Below, piece by piece: positions 7,480-14,950 of a DNA stretch of 64,000 nucleotides. Each line of letters starts with the position of its first letter. Position 1 is the first letter of the stretch. The notes beneath the pieces are model-generated. The model ran no database searches and had not been told where the DNA came from. It saw only the letters and a list, made by a program, of their open reading frames with translations. The DNA comes from CAYMGQ01 sp964390055 (GTDB lineage: Bacteria; Bacillota; Clostridia; Peptostreptococcales; Natronincolaceae): contig CAYMGQ010000005.1 in the NCBI GenBank assembly GCA_964390055.1, forward strand, positions 62,001-126,000, in the 5' to 3' direction. The translations under genes were made by a program, and so were the position numbers.

Positions 7480-8082
7480 CTATAGTATTATTGTGTTTTT
7501 AGCATTGTTCAACTTTTCAACAATGGTATACATATTGCTTATCCCGCCCACCATTAGTTTATTCTTAACTTTAAAGTAATCTAGGCATGTCCCGCAGGAT
7601 AGTATCTCTACCCCTTGGGTTTCCAAAAGGCATAGGTCTTTTATTGATTGGGAACCCTCTATAGCCAAATTAACGCCCCCATTTAAGAGTATAAGCGTCT
7701 TTGGCAGGGGTATTATCTCTGTAAGGGCATAAATATATCCCTTCATAAGTAGCCTACCCAATTCATCTGAACCCTTACCAAATTTATCATTGCTAATTAG
7801 GATAACTAGGTCCTTGTCTGCCCTTATACTGGCTTGTAGATTTATTGCTGTACCCTCACTAATTCCACTTTCTTTAAATATATCTATATAAAAACTTCCC
7901 CTAATTTCCTTGATATCAATCTTGCAATCTAAACTTTTTGCCAGTCTGGATACATTCTCCTTGGCAACTTCATTGTCAACTATTGTGGTAACCCTACCCT
8001 TGGAAATTTCCTCTAGGGCCTTTTTGGTCTCTATTACGGGTAATGGACAGTTCATCCCCCTTGCATCAACTTCCTTATACAT
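7480..8082 (-). CDS. yedF: YedF: TusA-like plus DsrE-like sulfur/selenium transfer protein
   Basis: The 200-residue protein joins an N-terminal TusA-like domain (VDARGMNCPLPVIETKKAL, active Cys12 in the CPxP motif) to a C-terminal DsrE/F-like domain (DLVILISNDKFGKGSDELG, then GVEILSCGTCLDYF with two Cys). This fusion is the YedF family, associated with selenium metabolism in anaerobes. It is co-directional with DUF3343; a cysteine desulfurase of the matching type is encoded across the origin at 34007. Ribosome site GGAGGAG, 7 bases before ATG. Confidence 0.9.
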   Translation of the reverse strand: MYKEVDARGMNCPLPVIETKKALEEISKGRVTTIVDNEVAKENVSRLAKSLDCKIDIKEIRGSFYIDIFKESGISEGTAINLQASIRADKDLVILISNDKFGKGSDELGRLLMKGYIYALTEIIPLPKTLILLNGGVNLAIEGSQSIKDLCLLETQGVEILSCGTCLDYFKVKNKLMVGGISNMYTIVEKLNNAKNTIIL

Positions 8083-8230
8083 ATTAACTCCTCCATTTAT
8101 ATTGTTTATAAATATAAAATTCCATTACATTTATTTCATAATCCTAGTATATCAATCAGAGACCCTATCTTCAATATCTTGTTTATTTTATCCTATTGGA
8201 ATTACTAATAGGTCACCCTCCAACTATAAT

Positions 8231-8255
8231 AAAAAAACATGGGAAAATCCCATGT
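8231..8255 (-). terminator. Terminator of the SRP RNA transcript
   Basis: A perfect 8-bp stem (8237-8244 with 8248-8255) is followed on the minus strand by seven Ts. Confidence 0.8.
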
Positions 8256-8278
8256 CTTAATCAGAAATATAATAATTA

Positions 8279-8550
8279 GAGCTGTGCACCCCTCTTCGAC
8301 ATACCATCATAGGCGTTACCCAAGCAGTTAACTCAAGTTAGGTTGCCCTACGGCACACGAAAGGGATTACTTACCGCTGCTTCCTTCCGGACCTGGCGGG
8401 GTTTGTAAGTTTTCGTTGCGTAGGACCCAACTCTCATCGTCACTTACCCGGGCCAGCCCTACAATGGATAAGCCTCTAAGAGGATTTCAACCCTGCTATA
8501 GCGGATTGCAGGTTACAAGGCGCCGCTAACTCCCCGTCTAGCACAGCAAA
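8279..8550 (-). ncRNA. ffs: Signal recognition particle RNA (long Gram-positive type, about 270 nt)
   Basis: The minus strand carries the S-domain hairpin hallmark GGTCCGGAAGGAAGCAGCGG, the 5' Alu element (GACGGGGAGTTAGCGGCGCC, GGTTACCTGCAATCC-type segments) and terminal complementary ends GCTGTGC/GCACAGC (8541-8547 with 8281-8287). The ends are set from that pairing and may be off by a few bases. It forms SRP with Ffh. It lies downstream of tRNA-Ser and is followed by a terminator. Confidence 0.95.
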
Positions 8551-8566
8551 CTTATAAAATTTTAAA

Positions 8567-8655
8567 TGGCGGAGAGAGCGGGATTTGAACCCGCGGGGCC
8601 TTCCGGCCTTACACGCTTTCCAGGCGTGCCCCTTAGCCAACTCGGTCATCTCTCC
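8567..8655 (-). tRNA. tRNA-Ser (anticodon GGA)
   Basis: The minus strand folds to a class II tRNA with acceptor stem GGAGAGA/TCTCTCC, discriminator G, encoded CCA, a long variable arm (GGCCGGAAGGCC), T loop GGTTCAAATCC and anticodon loop CTGGAAA. It reads UCC/UCU, which matches the proposed specifier of the serS T-box upstream. Confidence 0.96.
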
Positions 8656-8659
8656 ATTT

Positions 8660-9109
8660 TTATTTTTCCCTTAATTCTATAAAGAAGTTTTTTATAATAT
8701 TGGCAGATTCATCTTCTAGGATACCCCTGCTTATTTCTACCTGATGGTTAAATCTCTCATTGTTCAAAAGGTTTAATATGGAACCACAGGCTCCTGCCTT
8801 AGGATCCATTGCACCAATTACAAGCCTGCTAACCCTACTTTGAAGAATGGCTCCTGCACACATGGCACAGGGTTCTATTGTAACATAGAGGGTGCTAGCT
8901 GTCAATCTCCACCCTCCTGTATGCTTATAGGCCTGCCTGAGGGCTAATATCTCCGCATGGGCCGTTGCATCCTGGAGGCTTTCCTTTAGGTTATGTCCTC
9001 TTCCTATAATTTTATTATTTTGGACCACAATTGCCCCTATAGGTACTTCCCCCTTGTTATAGGCCTTTCTTGCCTCCTCAAGGGCTATTTTCATATAATG
9101 GCAGTCCAT
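8660..9109 (-). CDS. tadA: tRNA-specific adenosine deaminase
   Basis: This 149-residue enzyme converts A34 to inosine in tRNA-Arg(ACG). It has the zinc deaminase motifs HAE (in TAHAEILALRQAY) and PCxxC (EPCAMCAGAILQSRVSRLVIG). The frame is open further upstream into tRNA-Arg, but the TTGGAGGGCAAAGAA site fixes the ATG at 9109. It sits between tRNA-Arg and tRNA-Ser genes, a common Firmicute arrangement. Confidence 0.95.
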   Translation of the reverse strand: MDCHYMKIALEEARKAYNKGEVPIGAIVVQNNKIIGRGHNLKESLQDATAHAEILALRQAYKHTGGWRLTASTLYVTIEPCAMCAGAILQSRVSRLVIGAMDPKAGACGSILNLLNNERFNHQVEISRGILEDESANIIKNFFIELREK

Positions 9110-9131
9110 TTCTTTGCCCTCCAAATTAGGA

Positions 9132-9208
9132 TGGTGCACCTGGGAGGATTCGAACCCCCGGCACACGGTTTAGGAAACCGATGCTCTATCCTGCTGAGCT
9201 ACAGGTGC
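9132..9208 (-). tRNA. tRNA-Arg (anticodon CCT)
   Basis: The minus strand gives a 77-nt cloverleaf: acceptor GCACCTG/CAGGTGC, D arm with AGCTCAGCAGGATAGAGC, anticodon loop TTCCTAA (CCT), T arm GGGGGTTCGAATCC, and encoded CCA. It reads AGG, by far the most used Arg codon in this window. Confidence 0.95.
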
Positions 9209-9294
9209 ATTTAAATCCTTCCTCTTTTGTACAAATGTTAGTTTAACACATATTTTTTTAAAAATCAATGGTTGGAAAAAAATTTAAACTGTAA

Positions 9295-10572
9295 TTATTT
9301 TCTTATCCTGTCTATATTGCCCATATAAGGCCTTAAAGGCTCTGGAATTACTACGGATCCATCCTCTTGCTGGCAGTTTTCTAATATGGCAGCCAAGGCC
9401 CTACCTACTGCTAGGCCAGAACCATTTAATGTATGGAGGAATTCTACCTTCTTGCTTTCCTCAGACCTATATCTCATATTAGCCCTCCTGGCCTGAAAAT
9501 CTTCAAAGTTACTACAGGAGGAAATCTCCACATACTTATTATAGCTGGGCATCCAAACCTCTATGTCATACTTAAAGGCAGCTGTAAAGCCCAGGTCCCC
9601 AGTACACATTTTTACCACCCTATAGGGAATATCCAGCAATTGTAATACCCTTTCTGCATTATTGGTTAGGCTCTCTAGTTCCTTATAGGAGTCTTGGGGC
9701 CTTGTAAGCTTTACCAGTTCCACCTTATTAAATTGATGTTGCCTAATTAATCCCCTGGTATCCCTACCAGCAGCCCCTGCCTCAGAACGGAAACATGGGG
9801 TGTAGGAAACATAATATATGGGAAGGTCCTCCTCATTTAAAATTTCATCCTTGTGAATATTAGTTACTGGGACCTCCGCTGTGGGTATTAGAAAGTAGTC
9901 TTTTTGGGGAATAGCAAAGACATCTTCCTCAAACTTTGGTAATTGTCCTGTCCCTGTTAAACTGTCCCTATTTACCATAAAGGGTGGTAAAACCTCCGTA
10001 TAACCATGGTCCTCTATATGTAAATCCAGCATAAAGTTTATTAGGGCCCTTTCAAGCCTTGCACCCAATCCTCTATACAGGGCAAATCTTGACCCTGTTA
10101 TTTTGGAAGCCCTTTCGAAATCTAAAATATTTAAATCCACTCCTATGTCCCAGTGGGCCTTAATTTCAAAATCAAATTCCCTTGCTTCCTTCCACCTTCT
10201 TACTTCAACATTATCATCCTCTGTTTCCCCCTGGGGAACATCAGGATGGGGAACATTGGGGATTCTCATTAATATATACTGGGTCTCATCTTCAACTTCC
10301 TTTACTTGACTGTCTAATTCCTTAATATTATTTGACAAATCCCGCATTTCATTCATTATTTTACTAGTATCTTTTCCCTCTCTCTTGAGTTTAGGAATCT
10401 CCTTGGACACCACATTTTGCTTGTTTTTCATTTGCTCTACTTCCTGTAGGATTTCTCTTCTCTTTTCATCTAATTCTATAAGCCTGTCCAGGTCAACTTC
10501 CTCTTCACCCCGCCTCCTCATAGCATCTTTTATATTATCTAAATCCCTTCTAATCCTTCTTATATCTAGCAT
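9295..10572 (-). CDS. serS: Seryl-tRNA synthetase
   Basis: The 425-residue class II synthetase has the N-terminal antiparallel coiled-coil arm (about 30-100) that grips the long arm of tRNA-Ser, motif 2 (CFRSEAGAAGRDTRGLIRQH) and motif 3 (LNGSGLAVGRALAAILE). It charges tRNA-Ser with serine. The ATG at 10572 has GGAGGAAAGG upstream. It is preceded by a T-box leader, so it should be induced when uncharged tRNA-Ser accumulates. Confidence 0.97.
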   Translation of the reverse strand: MLDIRRIRRDLDNIKDAMRRRGEEEVDLDRLIELDEKRREILQEVEQMKNKQNVVSKEIPKLKREGKDTSKIMNEMRDLSNNIKELDSQVKEVEDETQYILMRIPNVPHPDVPQGETEDDNVEVRRWKEAREFDFEIKAHWDIGVDLNILDFERASKITGSRFALYRGLGARLERALINFMLDLHIEDHGYTEVLPPFMVNRDSLTGTGQLPKFEEDVFAIPQKDYFLIPTAEVPVTNIHKDEILNEEDLPIYYVSYTPCFRSEAGAAGRDTRGLIRQHQFNKVELVKLTRPQDSYKELESLTNNAERVLQLLDIPYRVVKMCTGDLGFTAAFKYDIEVWMPSYNKYVEISSCSNFEDFQARRANMRYRSEESKKVEFLHTLNGSGLAVGRALAAILENCQQEDGSVVIPEPLRPYMGNIDRIRK

Positions 10573-10599
10573 TTATCCCTTTCCTCCTTTTTTATATTA

Positions 10600-10857
10600 A
10601 AAGTACCAACAAAAAAAGCCTCCTCCCCCATGCAGGGACGAAAGCTCTGGTTTCCGCGTTGCCACCCTAATTGATTTCTATTAATCCTCTCTCTCATTTA
10701 ACGGTTGATGGCCGACTCTATCTACTTTTCTTCAATAGATTTGCTCCAAGATGGATTCAACAGATGCTTTTATCAGTTTTCACCCTCCACTGATTCTCTG
10801 TTAAAAAACATATGTTTACTATTTCTCTTCACAGCATTTAATATTATTCTTATTTTG
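10600..10857 (-). promoter_or_regulatory. T-box riboswitch controlling serS
   Basis: The minus strand contains the conserved T-box sequence AGGGTGGCAACGCGG (about 10656-10670), whose TGGC can pair with the GCCA end of tRNA-Ser. A terminator-like hairpin ends in TTTTTTT about 40 bases before serS. The stem I region holds an AGTA loop-E type motif (AATAGTAAAC) and a candidate specifier UCC at 10753-10755 within GAAUCCAUC. UCC is read by the tRNA-Ser(GGA) encoded nearby. Confidence 0.92.
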
Positions 10858-10863
10858 TAAAAT

Positions 10864-10892
10864 ATTTTATCATAAATTTCCCTTATTTTCAA
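10864..10892 (-). promoter_or_regulatory. Promoter of the serS T-box transcript
   Basis: TTGAAA (10887-10892), 17 bases, TAAAAT (10864-10869) on the minus strand, directly upstream of the T-box leader. Further out, 10893-11112 holds only a small GGGGC/GCCCC inverted repeat (11001-11025) that I cannot explain. Confidence 0.7.
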
Positions 10893-11112
10893 TAAACTTT
10901 CCCATCTTCCATACTATTATCCCATATAGGCCATATTATATACTTTTAATCCAGATATAAATTATGAATTCCAGCCTTATAAACATCCCCCTAAGTAGCC
11001 GGGGCCAATTTATGGCAATAGCCCCATCTAAGGTCAAGACTAAAAGTTTAAAATTTTTAAAGTGGTCAATACTTCTATTGTAAAGCAGACCATAAGAGAG
11101 GAGATGTTAATT

Positions 11113-11340
11113 ATGAGCTTATTTGAGGATGTTGACCTAAGGGATCAAATTAAAGACCTAAGGGATCAAATTAAAGACCTTAGGGATATTGATTATAGAA
11201 ATACCCTAGCAATTGCCACTCTTGTTGAAATTCTAGTTGAAAATGGCTTTATTAGTTACCATAGTTTTGCAAAAAAAGCAGAAAAATTAGACAATATGTC
11301 CCTTGAAGAATTAAGGAATTCTAGGAGGAATTTAAGGTAA
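11113..11340 (+). CDS. Small hypothetical protein with heptad repeat, 75 aa
   Basis: The frame opens at 11062, but GAGGAG at 11100 supports the ATG at 11113. The protein starts with two perfect copies of DLRDQIK and a third partial copy (DLRDIDY), giving a short charged coiled coil, then a Leu-rich helix (LAIATLVEILVENGF) and a basic end. The repeats are also identical at DNA level (21 bp), pointing to recent tandem duplication. Family not recognised. It lies on the lagging strand between serS and the PTS-like gene. Confidence 0.55.
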   Translation: MSLFEDVDLRDQIKDLRDQIKDLRDIDYRNTLAIATLVEILVENGFISYHSFAKKAEKLDNMSLEELRNSRRNLR

Positions 11341-11351
11341 ACTTTTTTATC

Positions 11352-12401
11352 CTATTCCATTAATTTCATATCTCCAGCCTTTATCCAGTTTTTCCTCCTC
11401 ATATAGGCCGCTATGGCCAAGGTAATAATAGCAGGTAGTAGAAAATGCAAAAGGAATATTTTTATACAAACAAGGGAGGCTATATCATCATTCTCAACCA
11501 CCATTTTGGCCATGGTTCCAAATTGACCCACAAAACCACTTGTCCCCATACCAGCCCCTACGCTGTTGCTCTCCATAGCAAAAACATAGGTTGCCACAGG
11601 CCCTAATATGGCACTAGTTATAGTGGGAGGAATTAATATCAAGGGGTTTTTTATAATATTGGCCACCTGTAACATACTAGTTCCTATGCCTTGGGCCACA
11701 AGACCCCCAAAACCATTTTCCCTATAGCTTGCCACAGCAAATCCTATCATATGACTGGCCCCACCCACCACGGCAGCCCCGGCTGCCAAGCCATCTAGAC
11801 CCAAAGAAATTGCTATTGCAGCACTACTTATTGGCAGGGTCAATATAATTCCCATAAATACAGATATAAAAATTCCCATGGGAATTGGATGTATAGTGGT
11901 AAAGGTATTTATTAGTTGGCCTAAGCCCTTCATGAAAATTGCTATTGGCGGTGCCAGTAAATAACCGGCCAGGCCCCCACTTACAATTGTTAGACCAGGG
12001 ATTAGGACTATGTCTACCCTTGTCCTACCTGCTAGTAATTTGGCAATTTCTGCCCCTATTAAAGCAGCCACCAGGGCTCCTACTGGTTCTCCTGTCTGTA
12101 TGCTATATAGGCCACCCTCTGTTAGAAGGATTGTATTTGCCCCTATGGCCCCTGTTATAGCTGAGGCGAAGATTCCCAAGGGGGGTGTTCCTATAGCATA
12201 GGCCACTCCTACCCCTATGGCAGGTCCCATTAAAAATTGGGCCCCCTGGCCAAAGTTGACTAGTATTGACAAATTGGCCTGTTCCCCTATTTGTTTTAAA
12301 ATTAATCCAATAATTAATGAGGAAAATAAGCCCAAGGCCATACCATTTAAAGCCCTGGTTAGATAATTTTTAATAGATTTTCCCATAGTCTTTTTGTCCA
12401 T
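11352..12401 (-). CDS. PTS-EIIC-type membrane transporter (EIIC_2 family), niaR-linked
   Basis: The 349-residue hydrophobic protein has about 9-10 membrane helices rich in Gly/Ala and matches the PTS_EIIC_2 family (conserved stretches GPAIGVGVAYAIGTPPLGIF, ASHMIGFAVASYRENGFGG and VGAGMGTSGFVGQ). No EIIA, EIIB or HPr-type domain is fused or nearby, so phosphotransferase coupling is doubtful. It lies 74 bases downstream of niaR, and that gap holds a candidate NiaR operator. I infer that its substrate may be niacin or a precursor rather than sugar; this is not shown. Confidence 0.75.
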   Translation of the reverse strand: MDKKTMGKSIKNYLTRALNGMALGLFSSLIIGLILKQIGEQANLSILVNFGQGAQFLMGPAIGVGVAYAIGTPPLGIFASAITGAIGANTILLTEGGLYSIQTGEPVGALVAALIGAEIAKLLAGRTRVDIVLIPGLTIVSGGLAGYLLAPPIAIFMKGLGQLINTFTTIHPIPMGIFISVFMGIILTLPISSAAIAISLGLDGLAAGAAVVGGASHMIGFAVASYRENGFGGLVAQGIGTSMLQVANIIKNPLILIPPTITSAILGPVATYVFAMESNSVGAGMGTSGFVGQFGTMAKMVVENDDIASLVCIKIFLLHFLLPAIITLAIAAYMRRKNWIKAGDMKLME

Positions 12402-12420
12402 ATATAGGTCCTTCCTTTTT

Positions 12421-12450
12421 TATCTAGTGTCTTTACACCTGTATTGTCAC
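12421..12450 (-). promoter_or_regulatory. Candidate promoter with NiaR-like operator
   Basis: On the minus strand GTGACA (12445-12450), an 18-base spacer and TAGATA (12421-12426) resemble a weak promoter. The spacer holds ACAGGTGTAAAGACAC, with the inverted pair GTGT/ACAC (12427-12430 and 12435-12438). NiaR sites in Firmicutes are built from similar ACAC/GTGT half sites. Operator identity is inferred from position and resemblance. Confidence 0.4.
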
Positions 12451-12475
12451 CTACAGTAAAAAATATACCATTATT

Positions 12476-13000
12476 TTATTCTTTTATCAAGTATCCCTTT
12501 TCCTGCAGGGCCCTTTCCATCCTTTGGAAGGCCTCCTCACTGGGGATTTGGACTGTATGGATATGTACTCCCCCTGTTAGAGAAGATAGGGGTTCAGCCT
12601 TGTCTTCCTTAACTTTTATCATAAAGTCCTCTAGTTCTCCCTTATAGCTTATATCTAATATTCCCCTAATTTCTCCATAGATAGGGTGTTCCACTATAAC
12701 ATCCATTATCCTGACACCATAGTCTATCATGGTTTGAAGTTCATCCTCCATCTCCTGGTAACCTTGGTGTTTTGTAACTATGGTCTTTGTAGACCTAACT
12801 TGATCATTTTTAAACATTATATATCCCTGGGGAGTAGCTATTATTTCCTCCCCCTTAGCCCTTAAAAGGGCTATATCCTGAACTATTACCTGCCTTGAAA
12901 CATTAAAAGTTTTTGCCAAATCTACCCCCTTTATTGGCTTTTTTGCCTGCTTCAATTCTTTGCTTATCCTTTCCCTTCTTTCCCTATTATTCAATCCCAT
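12476..13000 (-). CDS. niaR: Niacin-responsive transcription repressor NiaR
   Basis: The 174-residue protein has an N-terminal winged helix (GVDLAKTFNVSRQVIVQDIA) and the C-terminal 3H domain with the three conserved His regions (TKHQGY, VEHPIYGEI, GGVHIHTVQI) that bind metal and nicotinic acid. NiaR represses NAD biosynthesis or niacin uptake genes when niacin is available. The frame extends to 13033, but GGAGGAGGGG supports the ATG at 13000. The gene downstream is the PTS-like transporter, the probable target. Confidence 0.9.
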   Translation of the reverse strand: MGLNNRERRERISKELKQAKKPIKGVDLAKTFNVSRQVIVQDIALLRAKGEEIIATPQGYIMFKNDQVRSTKTIVTKHQGYQEMEDELQTMIDYGVRIMDVIVEHPIYGEIRGILDISYKGELEDFMIKVKEDKAEPLSSLTGGVHIHTVQIPSEEAFQRMERALQEKGYLIKE

Positions 13001-13016
13001 CTCCCCTCCTCCACCA

Positions 13017-13032
13017 TGTTTCATGTAAAACA
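13017..13032. promoter_or_regulatory. parS-like site upstream of niaR
   Basis: TGTTTCATGTAAAACA matches the Firmicute parS consensus TGTTTCACGTGAAACA at 14 of 16 positions. It lies in the leader of niaR, about 11 kb left of oriC, where secondary parS sites are common. Confidence 0.4.
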
Positions 13033-13068
13033 TCTTTAAAGGTTAACATTTTTTCCCATTATAAGATT

Positions 13069-13093
13069 AAGGGCAGATTTTATATCTGCCCTT
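13069..13093 (-). terminator. Hairpin downstream of sigB
   Basis: A 10-bp perfect stem (13069-13078 with 13084-13093) follows the sigB stop; the T-run on the minus strand is weak (TAATCTTAT), so termination may be partial. Confidence 0.5.
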
Positions 13094-13121
13094 ATATTAT
13101 GGCTTCTATGCAGTTTTAGTC

Positions 13122-13925
13122 CTAGTTAGCCATGCTCTTATCCATTTCTTTTTTTAGTTTTTCAATAACTCTCTTTTCTAATCGGGATACTGTCATTTGG
13201 GATACTCCCAGTTCCTTGGCAACCTGTACTTGGGTTTTTGTATAAAAAAACCTATCTTCCAGCACCTTTATCTCTACATCGTTTAATTTTTTCATTGCCT
13301 TATCTATAAAATCCCTGTTCTCTATAAATTCGAAATTCTTATCGTCTTCTCCTATTAAATCCATCATCCTTATACCCTTGTCCTCACCGTCGTTATCATA
13401 GACCAGGTCTAAGGACTTAGGGCTATACACCTGTCCCCCTTCTATAGCCTCTATAACCTCTTCCTCTGTACAATTTAAATACTGGGCTATATCCTTTATC
13501 CTGGGAACAAGCTGTAGTTCTTGTTGTAGTTTAACCTTGGCCAAGTTTACTTTTTTTGATAATTCCTGGATCCTCCTTGGTACCCTAATAGACCATCCCT
13601 TGTCCCTAAAATGTTTTTTTATTTCTCCTATAATTGTGGGAGTTGCAAAGCTAGAAAATTCAAATCCCCTATCTACATCATATCTCTCAATAGCATAAAT
13701 GAGTGCTAGGGATGCAACTTGATATATATCTTCATATTCTATTCCCCTATTAATGAATTTTTTAGCCAAGATTTCCGCTATATATAAAAATCTATTAATT
13801 AATTCATTTCTTATGTCAATAGATTTTGTAGTCTTATAAAGTTTAAATAATTCCTTATCTGTCATATCTTTTAGGGATTTTTCTTTCTCTACAGTAGATT
13901 GTGGTATATTAACTGTATTTTTCAT
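13122..13925 (-). CDS. sigB: RNA polymerase sigma factor, SigB type
   Basis: The 267-residue sigma-70 protein has region 2 (INRGIEYEDIYQVASLALIY, FSSFATPTIIGEIKKHFRD), the GWSIRVPRRIQEL segment characteristic of SigB rather than SigF or SigG, region 3, and region 4.2 with helix-turn-helix KTQVQVAKELGVSQMTVSRL. SigB directs general stress genes. It is coupled to rsbW through overlapping TAATG, and to rsbV upstream. The order rsbV-rsbW-sigB is that of the Bacillus sigB operon core. SpoIIAC is the alternative, but the partner RsbW is clearly RsbW-like. Confidence 0.85.
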   Translation of the reverse strand: MKNTVNIPQSTVEKEKSLKDMTDKELFKLYKTTKSIDIRNELINRFLYIAEILAKKFINRGIEYEDIYQVASLALIYAIERYDVDRGFEFSSFATPTIIGEIKKHFRDKGWSIRVPRRIQELSKKVNLAKVKLQQELQLVPRIKDIAQYLNCTEEEVIEAIEGGQVYSPKSLDLVYDNDGEDKGIRMMDLIGEDDKNFEFIENRDFIDKAMKKLNDVEIKVLEDRFFYTKTQVQVAKELGVSQMTVSRLEKRVIEKLKKEMDKSMAN

Positions 13926-14386
13926 TAGATATCATCCCCCACATATTTCGTCATTTTAATAACGGTCCCTTTACCCTTATTAGATAATATCTCTACATCA
14001 TCCATAAGGGATTTTATAATAAAAATTCCCAATCCACCCTCCTTTAATTCACCCAACCTGGGCTTTTTAATATTATGGGATAAGCATCCCTTTCCATTAT
14101 CGTAAACCGACACAACTAATTTTTTGCCATCCGTGCGAAAGTCAATATAAAAATTTTCTTCCTCTTTACATAATCCATGGGTAATTGCATTTGTACAGGC
14201 CTCGGATATTGCTATTTTTATATCTTCAATTTCTTCAATATTAAAACCCATTCTGTTGGCTATGCCCGTTGCAGTTAATCTTATTACACTAACATATTCT
14301 GCCTTGTTAGGTATAGATAATTTTATAAGGTCATAATCATTTTTATCCATATTAATCTGCCCCTCCATATTTGACATATTTATCAT
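13925..14386 (-). CDS. rsbW: Anti-sigma-B factor / serine kinase RsbW
   Basis: This GHKL-type kinase has the RsbW signature IPNKAEYVSVIRLTATGIAN and ANRMGFNIEEIEDIKIAISE, then EACTNAITHG, the ATP lid VYDNGKGC and GGLGIFIIKSLMDDVEI. It binds SigB to keep it inactive and phosphorylates RsbV. The frame starts at 14386 (153 aa, weak GGAAAGGA site); an ATG at 14350 (141 aa) has the stronger GGAGGGG site and may be the true start. It overlaps sigB by one base and follows rsbV by two bases. Confidence 0.9.
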   Translation of the reverse strand: MINMSNMEGQINMDKNDYDLIKLSIPNKAEYVSVIRLTATGIANRMGFNIEEIEDIKIAISEACTNAITHGLCKEEENFYIDFRTDGKKLVVSVYDNGKGCLSHNIKKPRLGELKEGGLGIFIIKSLMDDVEILSNKGKGTVIKMTKYVGDDI

Positions 14387-14388
14387 GT

Positions 14389-14715
14389 CTAATCCTTTCC
14401 TTCCTCAATTATAAATATTTTGTCAAGTCCGGTTATATTTAGCAGTTTTTTTATATTGGGTTTTATATTTATTAGAAACATATCCCTATCCACTTCTTTT
14501 AATTTCTTTAGGGCCCCTATCAAGACCCCCAGACCAGTACTATCAATATACTCCAAGTTTTGCCCATCAATTCTTATGTTTTCCCTATTTTCCCTTAAAA
14601 TTTTTTTCAAATCTTTTTTTAACTTTCCCGCTGTGTATATGTCTATTTCCCCGTCGAGTTTTATGGTCCATTCATTCTTTTTATCATCATAATTTTTATT
14701 AATTAATAATGACAC
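14389..14715 (-). CDS. rsbV: Anti-anti-sigma factor RsbV (STAS domain)
   Basis: The 108-residue STAS protein has the phosphorylatable serine in LEYIDSTGLGVLIGALKKL. Unphosphorylated RsbV sequesters RsbW and frees SigB. The frame can start at a TTG one codon upstream, but GGGGGG spacing favours the GTG at 14715. A TATAAT at 14769-14774 (minus strand) is a likely -10. No phosphatase (RsbU/RsbP type) is in the window, so the input must be encoded elsewhere. Confidence 0.88.
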   Translation of the reverse strand: MSLLINKNYDDKKNEWTIKLDGEIDIYTAGKLKKDLKKILRENRENIRIDGQNLEYIDSTGLGVLIGALKKLKEVDRDMFLINIKPNIKKLLNITGLDKIFIIEEGKD

Positions 14716-14821
14716 CAAGTTTCCCCCCTTCTAGTGTTAAATTTTATATTGACTTCTCCTTATTCCCTATTATAGCAAAATTTCTTTTTTTATACTACTA
14801 ACTTATCTTTTTTACCATTTT

Positions 14822-14860
14822 TAAAGACAAAAATGCAAAGGTATGGCAACATACCTTTGC
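14822..14860 (-). terminator. Terminator of gyrA
   Basis: A perfect 11-bp stem (14835-14845 with 14850-14860, 4-base loop) is followed on the minus strand by ATTTTTGTCTTT. Confidence 0.85.
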
Positions 14861-14950
14861 TCTATAAATTATGGGGGTTTATAAAGGTTTTTCTCTCTAT
14901 TTGTATTATTTCCCCATTATTTCAATTTTAAACATTTATTTTCCCTTATT

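Noticed and set aside
9110..9166. Upstream extension of tadA into tRNA-Arg
   Set aside because: The extension overlaps a perfect tRNA and the good ribosome site is inside it, so the ATG at 9109 is the start.
11134..11189. CRISPR-like repeat
   Set aside because: The repeats are directly tandem without spacers and are in frame within a small gene.
13122..14715. spoIIAA-spoIIAB-sigF (sporulation) as identity of the operon
   Set aside because: The kinase has the RsbW-specific N-terminal half and the sigma factor has the SigB-type GWSIRVPRR segment; SpoIIA remains an alternative only if phylogeny disagrees.
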